A DNA stretch of 27,191 nucleotides, taken from Candidatus Woesearchaeota archaeon (GTDB taxonomy: Archaea; Nanobdellota; Nanobdellia; Woesearchaeales; JAGVYO01). Every line of letters starts with the position of its first letter. Position 1 is the first letter of the stretch. The stretch spans positions 2,606 to 29,796 of the forward strand of contig JAGVYO010000017.1 in assembly GCA_018303225.1 (NCBI GenBank), in the 5' to 3' direction. Shown here one piece after another: positions 7,414-13,457 of the stretch. A model generated the notes under the pieces. It did no database searches. It had not been told where the DNA came from and saw only the letters and a list, made by a program, of their open reading frames with translations. The position numbers were made by a program, and so were the translations under genes.

Positions 7414-8709
7414 TTATGGCTTAAACTTTTCAAGATTTTTCAAATCCAACGTTGCCGTATAATCATCAAAGGTTTCGGCCCTGCGGATCTGCACCACTTC
7501 CCCGTTCGCTCTCAGCAACAGCTCGGCAGAGCGCAATTTGCCGTTGTAGTTGAAGCCCATAGCATGGCCGTGGGCGCCGGTGTCGTGGATGACCAGGATG
7601 TCACCCCTTTCAACCTCCGGAAGCATCCTGTCGATAGCAAACTTGTCGTTGTTCTCGCACAAGGAGCCGGTGACATCGTATTTGTGATTAGCAGGCTTGT
7701 CCTCTTTCCCCAGCACCGTGATGTGGTGGTAGGCACCGTACATTCCGGGCCGCATCAGGTTTGCCATAGATGCGTCCAAGCCGACATATTCTTTGTAGGT
7801 GTGCTTGAGATGCCGCACGGTTGTGACTAAGAAGCCGTAGGGACCTGTAATCATCCTTCCTGATTCCATCACAATCCTTAGGGGATCTAATCCGTTAGCC
7901 ATGATTAGGTGGGTATATAACTTTTTGATTTCCGATGATAATGTTTCTATATCCAGAGGGACATCTTCCGGTTTGTGCGCGACACCGAACCCTCCCCCAA
8001 GATTGATAAATTCCATGCGTATCCCCAGCTTCTTCTTTATGGCAACGACAAGTTCAAAAAGCATCTTGGCTGTTGCTAGATGATAGGCAGGATCAAGCTC
8101 GTTGGAAGCAAACATCGTATGCAGACCAAACCTTGTTGCTCCCTTCTCTTTTGCTACCTGGTACGCTTTAAACAATTGCTCTTCCGTTAACCCATACTTT
8201 GCTTCTTTGGGATCGCCCAGTTGTACGCCTCCGGTTCTCTTTGGCCCGGGATTATACCTAAAACAAATTGTTTGCGGGAGCTTTCCACCCAGTGCCCTTT
8301 CCAGAAAATCAATATGGCTTATATCATCCAGATTGATGATTGCCCCTAATTCATGTGCCTTGACAAATTCATCGGCAGGTGTATCGTTGGAGGTGAACAT
8401 AATGTCTTCTCCTATGATACCTACCTTTTCAGAAAGCAACAGTTCCGGAAGTGAACTGCAATCGGTTCCCATGCCCTTTTTCTTGAGAATCTTTAGGATA
8501 AATGGATTCGGTAACGCTTTTACGGCAAAATAATTCTTGAAATCTTTTGCCCAAGAAAATGCCTTGTACAACCGCCGGGCATTCTCCCGGATGCCTTTCT
8601 CATCATAGATATGGAATGGCGTAGGGTTTTTTCTGATGATCTTCTGAATCTGTTCTTTTGTGAAGGGCAGTGTTTTCTTTACCATTGTCATCTCAAGAGA
8701 TAAAGACAT
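7414..8709 (-). CDS. lysA: Diaminopimelate decarboxylase
   Basis: Decarboxylates meso-diaminopimelate to L-lysine, the last step of the pathway. 431 residues, fold-type III PLP enzyme: FAVKALPNP carries the PLP lysine (K64), GGGFG at 238-242 binds the cofactor phosphate, ESGRMI near 282 matches the EPGR segment, C351-E352 is the active-site pair donated across the dimer, and DTGAHGHAMGFNYN is the conserved C-terminal block. GLHTMFASNELD replaces the usual HIGSQ-type segment, a subfamily variant. The ATG at 8709 has a good Shine-Dalgarno-like GGAGAG seven bases upstream, so this start is preferred over the ATGs at codons 7 and 9. The 68-base gap after dapA holds a possible promoter inside a perfect 13-bp inverted repeat. 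Confidence 0.93.
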   Translation of the reverse strand: MSLSLEMTMVKKTLPFTKEQIQKIIRKNPTPFHIYDEKGIRENARRLYKAFSWAKDFKNYFAVKALPNPFILKILKKKGMGTDCSSLPELLLSEKVGIIGEDIMFTSNDTPADEFVKAHELGAIINLDDISHIDFLERALGGKLPQTICFRYNPGPKRTGGVQLGDPKEAKYGLTEEQLFKAYQVAKEKGATRFGLHTMFASNELDPAYHLATAKMLFELVVAIKKKLGIRMEFINLGGGFGVAHKPEDVPLDIETLSSEIKKLYTHLIMANGLDPLRIVMESGRMITGPYGFLVTTVRHLKHTYKEYVGLDASMANLMRPGMYGAYHHITVLGKEDKPANHKYDVTGSLCENNDKFAIDRMLPEVERGDILVIHDTGAHGHAMGFNYNGKLRSAELLLRANGEVVQIRRAETFDDYTATLDLKNLEKFKP

Positions 8710-8740
8710 AATTATCTCTCCAAATGTTATGTCTTCCTAA

Positions 8741-8789
8741 TATAGTAACTGACTATTATATTGTTTAAAAATTTACGTCAGTTACTATA
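8741..8789. promoter_or_regulatory. Perfect 13-bp inverted repeat around an AT-rich core upstream of lysA (candidate operator)
   Basis: tatagtaactgac at 8741-8753 and its exact reverse complement at 8777-8789 are separated by 23 AT-rich bases containing TATA-like sequence (tattatattgtttaaaa). The right arm covers the dapA stop codon. The arms flank where a lysA promoter would lie, so this could be a regulator site or, in RNA, a stem between dapA and lysA. Confidence 0.55.
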
Positions 8790-9665
8790 AATCAGCTTCA
8801 TCGCTTCCAGGATTTTCCGCAATTTTTCCTTATTAGCGGGTTGCATGGGCGTCAGGGGCAGCCGATACGCTTCCTGAATCATTCCTTTCATGGCCAAAGC
8901 AGCCTTGATGGGCACGGGGTTTGTCTCGATGAAGATGCCCTTGAACAGCGGCAATAATTCATAATGGATGCGCAAGGCAGGCCCTAACTGGTTGTTCAAT
9001 GCCTTGGTGACCATCTCAGTTACCCGTGCCGGATGGATATTGGAAGCTACTGAAATGACTCCCTTGCCTCCGACGGCCAACAAGGGCAATGTCAATCCGT
9101 CATCGCCGCTCAGCACATTGACATGATCGGGTTTCTGGGCGATGACATCCATCATCTGCGAGATGTCGCCGGAAGCTTCCTTGACAGCTACGATGTTGGA
9201 ACACTCGTTGGTCAATTTCATCAAGGTTTCGGTTTCTACATTCACCGCAGTCCTTCCCTTGATATTATACAATACGATTGGAATGTCCACCTTGCCTGCG
9301 ACAGTCCTGAAATGCTGGTAAAGCCCGTCCTGGGTCGGTTTGTTGTAATATGGATTTACGATTAAAGCACCATCTGCGCCGAGCTCTTTAGCCCTCTTGG
9401 TTGCTTTAACGGTCTTATCCGTCGAATTGGTGCCTGTTCCTGCGATGACGGGCACTTTCCCATTGGCTTCTTCTACGGCAATGGCGATGACTGTTTCCCA
9501 CTCTTCAGAACTGAGTGTAGGGCTTTCGCCGGTGGTGCCGCACGGCACCAGGCCATTGATGCCTTTCTCGATCTGGAATTTTATGAGATTGCGCAATGCC
9601 TTCTCATCCAAAGACCCATCCTGTTTGAATGGAGTCACCAATGCGGTAAATGCGCCTTGAAACAT
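8778..9665 (-). CDS. dapA: 4-hydroxy-tetrahydrodipicolinate synthase
   Basis: Condenses aspartate semialdehyde with pyruvate, the entry to the lysine branch. The frame extends upstream to 9737, but the ATG at 9665 (MFQGAFTALVTPF) is the family-typical start; it follows the dapB stop by two bases and has a strong GAGGGAGG ribosome-binding motif overlapping the end of dapB. The product has 295 residues. Catalytic residues are all present: T44, T45, Y107, Y133, R138, and K162 in AVKEASGD as the Schiff-base lysine. The usual YNxPGRT reads YNIKGRT, a Lys in place of Pro. Second gene of the dapB-dapA-lysA-aminotransferase group. Confidence 0.96.
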   Translation of the reverse strand: MFQGAFTALVTPFKQDGSLDEKALRNLIKFQIEKGINGLVPCGTTGESPTLSSEEWETVIAIAVEEANGKVPVIAGTGTNSTDKTVKATKRAKELGADGALIVNPYYNKPTQDGLYQHFRTVAGKVDIPIVLYNIKGRTAVNVETETLMKLTNECSNIVAVKEASGDISQMMDVIAQKPDHVNVLSGDDGLTLPLLAVGGKGVISVASNIHPARVTEMVTKALNNQLGPALRIHYELLPLFKGIFIETNPVPIKAALAMKGMIQEAYRLPLTPMQPANKEKLRKILEAMKLIYSN

Positions 9666-9667
9666 CG

Positions 9668-10420
9668 CTATCCCTCCCTCAGCGTTTCCTTGATGAAATC
9701 GTTGATGGTGAAAAACCCTCTCTTCCCATGGAGCCACTCGGCAGCCAATACCGCTCCCAACGCAAACCCGTTCCGGTTTCGGGCGGTGTGTTTCAGTTCG
9801 ATGGTGTCAAACTCGGAATCAAATCCCACCACATGGGTTCCCGGAATATCGCCGCCGCGGATACTGGCTACATGAATCTCATCCGGCGCAATTTTCCGAT
9901 CCAGCTTTTCCGTAACCAGCTTTTCCTTCCGGTCCAGATTATTGACGAGGATATTCCCTATCTCCTTGGCTGTTCCGGAGGGGCTGTCCTGCTTCCGGCT
10001 GTGGTGCAATTCGTACGAAAAGACGTCGTAGGCTTCCACGTTGTTGACCAACCGGGCGGCGTTCTCAATCATGCGGTAAAACAGGTTCACGCCAATGGAA
10101 AAATTGGCGGCGTACAGGAATCCGTTCCCGTTCTTTTTGACGATCTCTCTAGCTTTTTCGAGTTCGTTATACCATCCGGTGGTGGCCATGACATGATTCT
10201 TTCTCAAAGCGCCTACCTTCCGGATGTTTTCCACGGCCGCCTGCGGCATGGAGAACTCAATGCAGACATCCGCCTGCTTGAGTGCTTCCTGACTGATCTC
10301 TTCATGCGTGGCGTTCGGTACCTGCGGATCGATGATGGAAACAATGGTGTGCCCTCTCTTTTCAGCCACTTCTTTCACGATCTGTCCCATCTTTCCGAAT
10401 CCTATCAAAGCGATATTCAT
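9668..10420 (-). CDS. dapB: 4-hydroxy-tetrahydrodipicolinate reductase
   Basis: NAD(P)H-dependent reduction to tetrahydrodipicolinate. 250 residues. The N-terminal Rossmann fold has GFGKMG at 7-12. The substrate-binding and catalytic signature ELHHSRKQDSPSGTA is complete at 137-151, with the catalytic His pair and the Lys. IRGGDIPGTH follows in the C-terminal domain. The gene leads the minus-strand operon and diverges from the ACT-domain gene at 10485; the shared 64-base gap has AT-rich boxes for both directions (10434-10452). Confidence 0.96.
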   Translation of the reverse strand: MNIALIGFGKMGQIVKEVAEKRGHTIVSIIDPQVPNATHEEISQEALKQADVCIEFSMPQAAVENIRKVGALRKNHVMATTGWYNELEKAREIVKKNGNGFLYAANFSIGVNLFYRMIENAARLVNNVEAYDVFSYELHHSRKQDSPSGTAKEIGNILVNNLDRKEKLVTEKLDRKIAPDEIHVASIRGGDIPGTHVVGFDSEFDTIELKHTARNRNGFALGAVLAAEWLHGKRGFFTINDFIKETLREG

Positions 10421-10433
10421 GGGCTCCGAAACC

Positions 10434-10452
10434 TTTATATATTATTTAAACG
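10434..10452. promoter_or_regulatory. Divergent promoter region between dapB and the ACT-domain gene
   Basis: The run tttatatattatttaaac can be read as a TATA box on either strand. On the minus strand its distal part is centred about 27 bases from the dapB ATG (10420). On the plus strand it would start a transcript roughly 10-25 bases before the ATG at 10485. A single site could thus control both units. Confidence 0.5.
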
Positions 10453-10484
10453 TTCTGTTGCAATACTAACAATTTGTAAAAACT

Positions 10485-11147
10485 ATGGTAACCGTCAGCC
10501 ATCTCGTCAAGAAGCTCGTGAAAGACAAGCCTTTTTTGCAGGAGGCTATGGGCAGGGGTATCATCAGTTTCGGCAACCTGGCCGAGGAGATGAAGCCCGG
10601 AATTGAGGAAGAGCTTGGCAAGGAAGTCAAAGAGGCTGCTGTCGTGATGGCACTGCGAAGGCATGCCGAAGAGCTCCGGGAAAAACACCACAAAATCAAA
10701 TCCTTCAGCTACGAATCCGAGATCCTGCTCAAGTCCAACCTGATGGACATCACGGTGCGGAAAACGCCTTCCCTGCTAAACAAGCTAAAATCCCTCTATT
10801 CCATGGTGGATTACGGGAAGGGCGACGTGCTCAATATCATTGTGGGCAATTATGAGCTCAGCATTGTCCTCAGCTCAAAATACAAAGAGCGGGTCTTGAA
10901 GTTCCTCAAAGGCGAGAAAGTCCTCAACAAGGAGGAAGACCTGGTGGCATTGACGTTTACCTTCTCGGATGACTTTCTGCACACGCCCGGCGTGATCTTC
11001 CGCGTGCTGCAGCGTCTGGCCTGGGAGAACATCAATATTTATGAAGTGGTGTCCACCACCACGGAATTGACATTGATATTGAGCAAAAAGGATTCGATGA
11101 ACGCCTATCGCTCCCTGCAGGATTTGATCGGCAAGAAGGAGGATTGA
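10485..11147 (+). CDS. ACT-domain protein, predicted amino-acid-responsive regulator
   Basis: 220 residues. A helical N-terminal domain (about 1-70, VSHLVKKLVKDKPFLQEAM then a Leu/Glu-rich helix) precedes two ACT-like repeats, roughly 85-145 and 153-216. The second is clearest: DDFLHTPGVIF, then NINIYEV and STTTELTLIL, like the regulatory ACT pair of aspartate kinases. ACT domains bind amino acids and relay the signal to an attached domain. No enzyme domain is present, so I infer a stand-alone sensor or transcription regulator. Divergence from the dapB operon makes lysine or aspartate-family control plausible. DNA binding by the N-terminal domain is a guess. Confidence 0.75.
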   Translation: MVTVSHLVKKLVKDKPFLQEAMGRGIISFGNLAEEMKPGIEEELGKEVKEAAVVMALRRHAEELREKHHKIKSFSYESEILLKSNLMDITVRKTPSLLNKLKSLYSMVDYGKGDVLNIIVGNYELSIVLSSKYKERVLKFLKGEKVLNKEEDLVALTFTFSDDFLHTPGVIFRVLQRLAWENINIYEVVSTTTELTLILSKKDSMNAYRSLQDLIGKKED

Positions 11148-11148
11148 C

Positions 11149-11367
11149 ATGGAAACCAACCTGATATTGTATTTCAGCTCCGGCTCAAAACCGAGCGATG
11201 CGGCTGCAAAACTGAAGCGCATCGGCTTCAAGGTCTGCCAGGGGAAATATGATTTTGTGTACGAATGGAAGAAGAAGCCTTCCAACGAGGATATCCTGAA
11301 GTTAGGCGACAAGGTTTCTGAGGCACTGTCGGAAACCGGCATCACGTTCAAGATGGAGACAAAATAG
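11149..11367 (+). CDS. Small conserved-looking archaeal protein, function unknown
   Basis: 72 residues. The ATG lies one base after the stop of the ACT-domain gene, so the two are almost certainly translated together. The sequence has a beta-alpha-beta look: METNLILYFSS, then a helix KPSDAAAKLKRIGF, then YDFVYEW, then a helix and a short strand TFKMET. This is compatible with a ferredoxin-like or ACT-like half domain. No metal-binding cysteines or signal peptide. By position it probably works with the ACT protein. Confidence 0.75.
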   Translation: METNLILYFSSGSKPSDAAAKLKRIGFKVCQGKYDFVYEWKKKPSNEDILKLGDKVSEALSETGITFKMETK

Positions 11368-11374
11368 AATAAGT

Positions 11375-11383
11375 TTTATAAAT
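11375..11383 (+). promoter_or_regulatory. TATA-like box for tRNA-Lys
   Basis: ttttataaa is centred about 29 bases upstream of the tRNA 5' end at 11408, and follows closely the stop codon of the 72-residue gene. Confidence 0.55.
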
Positions 11384-11407
11384 AACTCCCATTGACTTTT
11401 TCCTTAT

Positions 11408-11523
11408 GGGCTCATAGCTCAGCCTGGTAGAGCGAATGGCTCTTATTGGAACGGGTTCCAACCATTTTGGGCTTTGTTCCAGAAGCGACCATTAGGTCGA
11501 GGGTTCGAATCCCTCTGAGCCCG
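11408..11523 (+). tRNA. tRNA-Lys(CUU) with a 42-nt intron
   Basis: The acceptor GGGCTCA pairs with TGAGCCC. The D arm is GCTC/GAGC, the anticodon stem is AATGG (11435-11439) with CCATT (11489-11493), and the T arm is GAGGG-TTCGAAT-CCCTC. The discriminator is G at 11523. Removing 11446-11487 leaves the loop CTCTTA+A with anticodon CUU, and the body matches archaeal tRNA-Lys. The intron sits at the canonical 37/38 position. GGAAC at 11448-11452 can pair with GTTCC at 11455-11459 or 11476-11480, and the latter gives a bulge-helix-bulge-like fold with one mismatch in the central helix. Mature length is 74. Confidence 0.93.
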
Positions 11524-11592
11524 TTCAACCATTTTGGGCTTTGTTCCAGAAGCGACCATTAGGTCGAGGGTTCGAATCCCTCTGAGCCCGTT
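11459..11592. repeat. Exact 67-bp tandem duplication of the tRNA-Lys 3' half
   Basis: 11459-11525 and 11526-11592 are identical at all 67 positions. The unit holds the last 29 bases of the intron plus the whole 3' exon through the discriminator and two more bases. The second copy is therefore a free 3' tRNA half with its splice-site segment but no 5' half. Confidence 0.9.
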
Positions 11593-11593
11593 C

Positions 11594-11655
11594 GTGGGGC
11601 TTCTGTAAGAATGCCCCACTTGCCTGTTTTTAGTCAAGTTTTTTGCAAAAACTTG
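11594..11655. other. Two hairpins between the tRNA 3' copies
   Basis: GTGGGGC (11594-11600) pairs perfectly with GCCCCAC (11613-11619). A second palindrome, caagttttt-tgc-aaaaacttg, spans 11635-11655. Between the tRNA duplicate and a convergent gene these could end transcription from both sides. Confidence 0.5.
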
Positions 11656-11661
11656 TTTGAC

Positions 11662-11678
11662 TCCCTCTGAGCCCGTTC
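11662..11678. repeat. Third partial copy of the tRNA-Lys 3' end (17 bp)
   Basis: tccctctgagcccgttc matches the end of both 67-bp copies. It overlaps the stop codon of the minus-strand ORF ending at 11677. It looks like an attachment-site remnant or the edge of a duplication. Confidence 0.7.
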
Positions 11679-11811
11679 ACTTCTTATGGTACTTGAAGAA
11701 GATAATCTGCCGTTCTCTTTTTAAGGCGGCTTTCTTTGTTCTGAATTTCCCCAATACCTTCGTTCCTTTGCTGTTGTACAGGATCCATTGGTAGCCTTTT
11801 TTCCTGATCAT
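11677..11811 (-). CDS. Small basic protein, originally a separate gene after zip
   Basis: 44 residues from the ATG at 11811, which overlaps the restored zip stop codon as ATGA. The composition is coherent: GYQWILYNSKGTKVLG, then KFRTKKAALKRERQI and a Lys/His-rich end. It resembles small archaeal and viral proteins with a G-x-F-x-T-K-x-x-A-x-x-R pattern; function unknown. In the present sequence the zip frameshift fuses it to the transporter. The stop codon lies in the 17-bp tRNA-Lys fragment. Confidence 0.5.
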   Translation of the reverse strand: MIRKKGYQWILYNSKGTKVLGKFRTKKAALKRERQIIFFKYHKK

Positions 11812-12543
11812 TCCAGCAGTAGCAGCAGCGCCATGACGCCAATGCCAAGTACGAACGTCAAAAGTTCCAGCAGCGACTTCTTCACCCTGAACTCCTTGTG
11901 CAGCCGAGCCCGCAATGTAGATGAAGCTGCCGGCCGCGAAAGGGATCAGGAAAAGGGTCAGATGTTCGGTATAACGGGCGAGCGCCAAGGAGACCAGCGT
12001 GCCAAGAACAGCTGTTAAGGCCGTCAGGAAATTAAATCCCAATGCCTTTGCCCGTGTGAAACCACCATGGATCAATACCCCGAAATCTCCGATTTCCTGG
12101 GGAATCTCGTGCAGGATGATGGCAATCGTGGTGGCAACTCCGACAGGAATGCTGACCAGATAGCTTGCTCCCAGGATAAGGCCGTCAATGAAGTTGTGCA
12201 CACTGTCCCCGAACAGGTTCATGAGCGCGACGGGATGCGGGTGATCTTTGCTGGTGGGGATATGACAATGGCGCCAATGAATCAGCTTCTCCACCACAAA
12301 GGAGAAGATGATGCCGAAGAGAATGTAGGAAGCGATGTTCAATCCAAAACCGGCTTCTTCCACTATCTCGGGCAATAAATGAATGAACGCGTCGCCGAAC
12401 AGGGCGCCTGCGGCGAAGCTGACCATGTACAAAACGATTTTCTTGAGGCGTTCCAGCTTTAGCGAGATGGTAAAAATGCCTACAAAGGAAATCAGACTCA
12501 CGAGAAGGACGCTTGCCAATGCATAGAGCCATATGTTGGTCAT
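11677..12543 (-). CDS. ZIP-family metal transporter with a frameshifted 3' end
   Basis: Imports divalent metal (zinc or iron in the family). Membrane helices begin at residue 5; LFGDSVHNFIDG and ILHEIPQEIGDF are the metal-binding helices 4 and 5. The frame goes wrong after FIYIAGS, where family members continue DLIPELHKE. A different frame picks up exactly there: LHKEFRVKKSLLELL, GIGVMALLLLE and a stop at 11808-11810. About 14 bases, coding for DLIPE, therefore seem to be missing, and the open frame now runs on into a separate downstream ORF (see 11677-11811). The last helix is lost or nonsensical. Genuine deletion or assembly error cannot be told apart here. TATA-like box at 12566-12579; divergent from the NikR-like regulator. 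Confidence 0.85.
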   Translation of the reverse strand: MTNIWLYALASVLLVSLISFVGIFTISLKLERLKKIVLYMVSFAAGALFGDAFIHLLPEIVEEAGFGLNIASYILFGIIFSFVVEKLIHWRHCHIPTSKDHPHPVALMNLFGDSVHNFIDGLILGASYLVSIPVGVATTIAIILHEIPQEIGDFGVLIHGGFTRAKALGFNFLTALTAVLGTLVSLALARYTEHLTLFLIPFAAGSFIYIAGSAAQGVQGEEVAAGTFDVRTWHWRHGAAATAGMIRKKGYQWILYNSKGTKVLGKFRTKKAALKRERQIIFFKYHKK

Positions 12544-12565
12544 AAGTTAGATGAAATGGTTATTA

Positions 12566-12622
12566 ATATTTAAATGTTTTGTTAATAATTCTTATAGTAA
12601 TGTTTATAAATAAGTTAATAAT
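12566..12622. promoter_or_regulatory. Shared zip/nikR promoter region with direct repeats
   Basis: An AT-rich box at 12566-12579 serves the minus-strand ZIP gene and tttataaat at 12603-12611 serves nikR. gttaataat occurs at 12581-12589 and 12614-12622, placing one copy between the two promoters and one near the nikR start. No NikR palindrome of the E. coli type is visible. Confidence 0.45.
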
Positions 12623-12632
12623 ATTCACCGGT

Positions 12633-13016
12633 ATGCCTATTATCAGTGCCTCGTTGAACCAGAAGCTTCTCAAAGAAATGGGTGCGATGCAGCGGGAAGT
12701 GGGATTTTCTGGACGGAGTGAGATCATTCGGGCAGGTTTACGACTCCTGATAACCGAGCAGCGGGAAAAGGCAAAACTGAAAGGCAAGGTGGATGGGGTC
12801 CTGCTCATTATCCACGAGGACAAGTATTCCCAGGAGGTCTCCAATATTCGGCACCATTATTCGGACATTATTCAGACACATGTCCATAACCATCTGGAAA
12901 ACAATAAATGTTTAGAAATCTTTGTCTTAAAAGGAGACGCAACTGTCGTTAAGAAGGTGTCCGATGAATTCCAGACGAATCGGAAAATTGATTTTGTGAA
13001 ATTGATTGTCTCTTAA
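12633..13016 (+). CDS. nikR: NikR-like metal-responsive ribbon-helix-helix regulator
   Basis: 127 residues from the ATG at 12633; a TATA-like box (tttataaat, 12603-12611) lies about 26 bases before it, and an earlier in-frame start at 12579 lies upstream of that box. An N-terminal ribbon-helix-helix DNA-binding domain (ISASLNQKLLKEM through RAGLRLL) is followed by an ACT-like metal-sensing domain. H74, H85, H87 and C93 reproduce the spacing of the NikR nickel ligands (H76, H87, H89, C95 in E. coli). It should bind DNA when loaded with metal. The divergent ZIP transporter is the obvious target. Nickel as the true effector is inference; the ligand set fits. Direct repeats gttaataat at 12581-12589 and 12614-12622 lie in the shared region. 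Confidence 0.88.
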   Translation: MPIISASLNQKLLKEMGAMQREVGFSGRSEIIRAGLRLLITEQREKAKLKGKVDGVLLIIHEDKYSQEVSNIRHHYSDIIQTHVHNHLENNKCLEIFVLKGDATVVKKVSDEFQTNRKIDFVKLIVS

Positions 13017-13357
13017 ACGCACTTTAGCTTTCCGGTGACTTTGTCGATCTTCTCTTCCGGATGCGGCCCGATGCCCAAACAGGTGAGGGTTCCAGGTTCC
13101 ACAACCGTATGGCCGGCATCCTCAATCAGGGAAACTGCCATTCCGGCGTCCTCGGCTTTCTGCTTGTACTCAAGAAGTTCCTTCTCATCCGCCACTTTCA
13201 AGACGATCTTTTTCATGCCCTGGCTTTGCCATTTTTTGAGGTCGTCCTTATGGGATTTCAATAAGGCGCCTACGGAAGCATGCGCCACCTGGGCGCTCAT
13301 TTTTCCCTTCGGAAGCTTTAAGTCCTGGCGGACCAGGATGACCTGTTTGTATTCCAT
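13013..13357 (-). CDS. pth2: Peptidyl-tRNA hydrolase, Pth2 type
   Basis: Cleaves peptidyl-tRNA dropped by stalled ribosomes, releasing tRNA. 114 residues, the normal archaeal length. The signature KGKMSAQVAHA near residues 17-27 carries the catalytic-site Lys, Gln and His. LIEDAGHTVVEPGTLTCLGIGP is the conserved C-terminal region. It is convergent with nikR, their ends overlapping by four bases, and is apparently monocistronic. Confidence 0.96.
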   Translation of the reverse strand: MEYKQVILVRQDLKLPKGKMSAQVAHASVGALLKSHKDDLKKWQSQGMKKIVLKVADEKELLEYKQKAEDAGMAVSLIEDAGHTVVEPGTLTCLGIGPHPEEKIDKVTGKLKCV

Positions 13358-13457
13358 CGCGGAGGTTTATTCTTCCTACGTGTTAATATTCTTTTCTCTT
13401 TTTAGCAGCCAACATTCCCCTAGCCTTTTCATTTCAACAGTAAGAATGAAGCAAGAT

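Noticed and set aside
9666..9737. N-terminal extension of dapA
   Set aside because: It overlaps dapB, and MFQGAFTALVTPF at 9665 is the typical family start with a strong ribosome-binding motif.
9650..10606. 318-residue plus-strand frame across dapB
   Set aside because: Antisense to dapB, which has complete motifs, and it runs through the divergent promoter into the ACT gene in another frame.
11443..11637. 64-residue minus-strand frame with GIRTLDL and DSNPRP segments
   Set aside because: This is the well-known false translation of tRNA T-arm sequence; it lies on the duplicated tRNA-Lys 3' half.
11408..11678. An integrated virus or plasmid at tRNA-Lys
   Set aside because: The duplicated tRNA ends suggest att sites, but they are only about 70-200 bases apart and no integrase or element genes lie between them, so at most a remnant is present.
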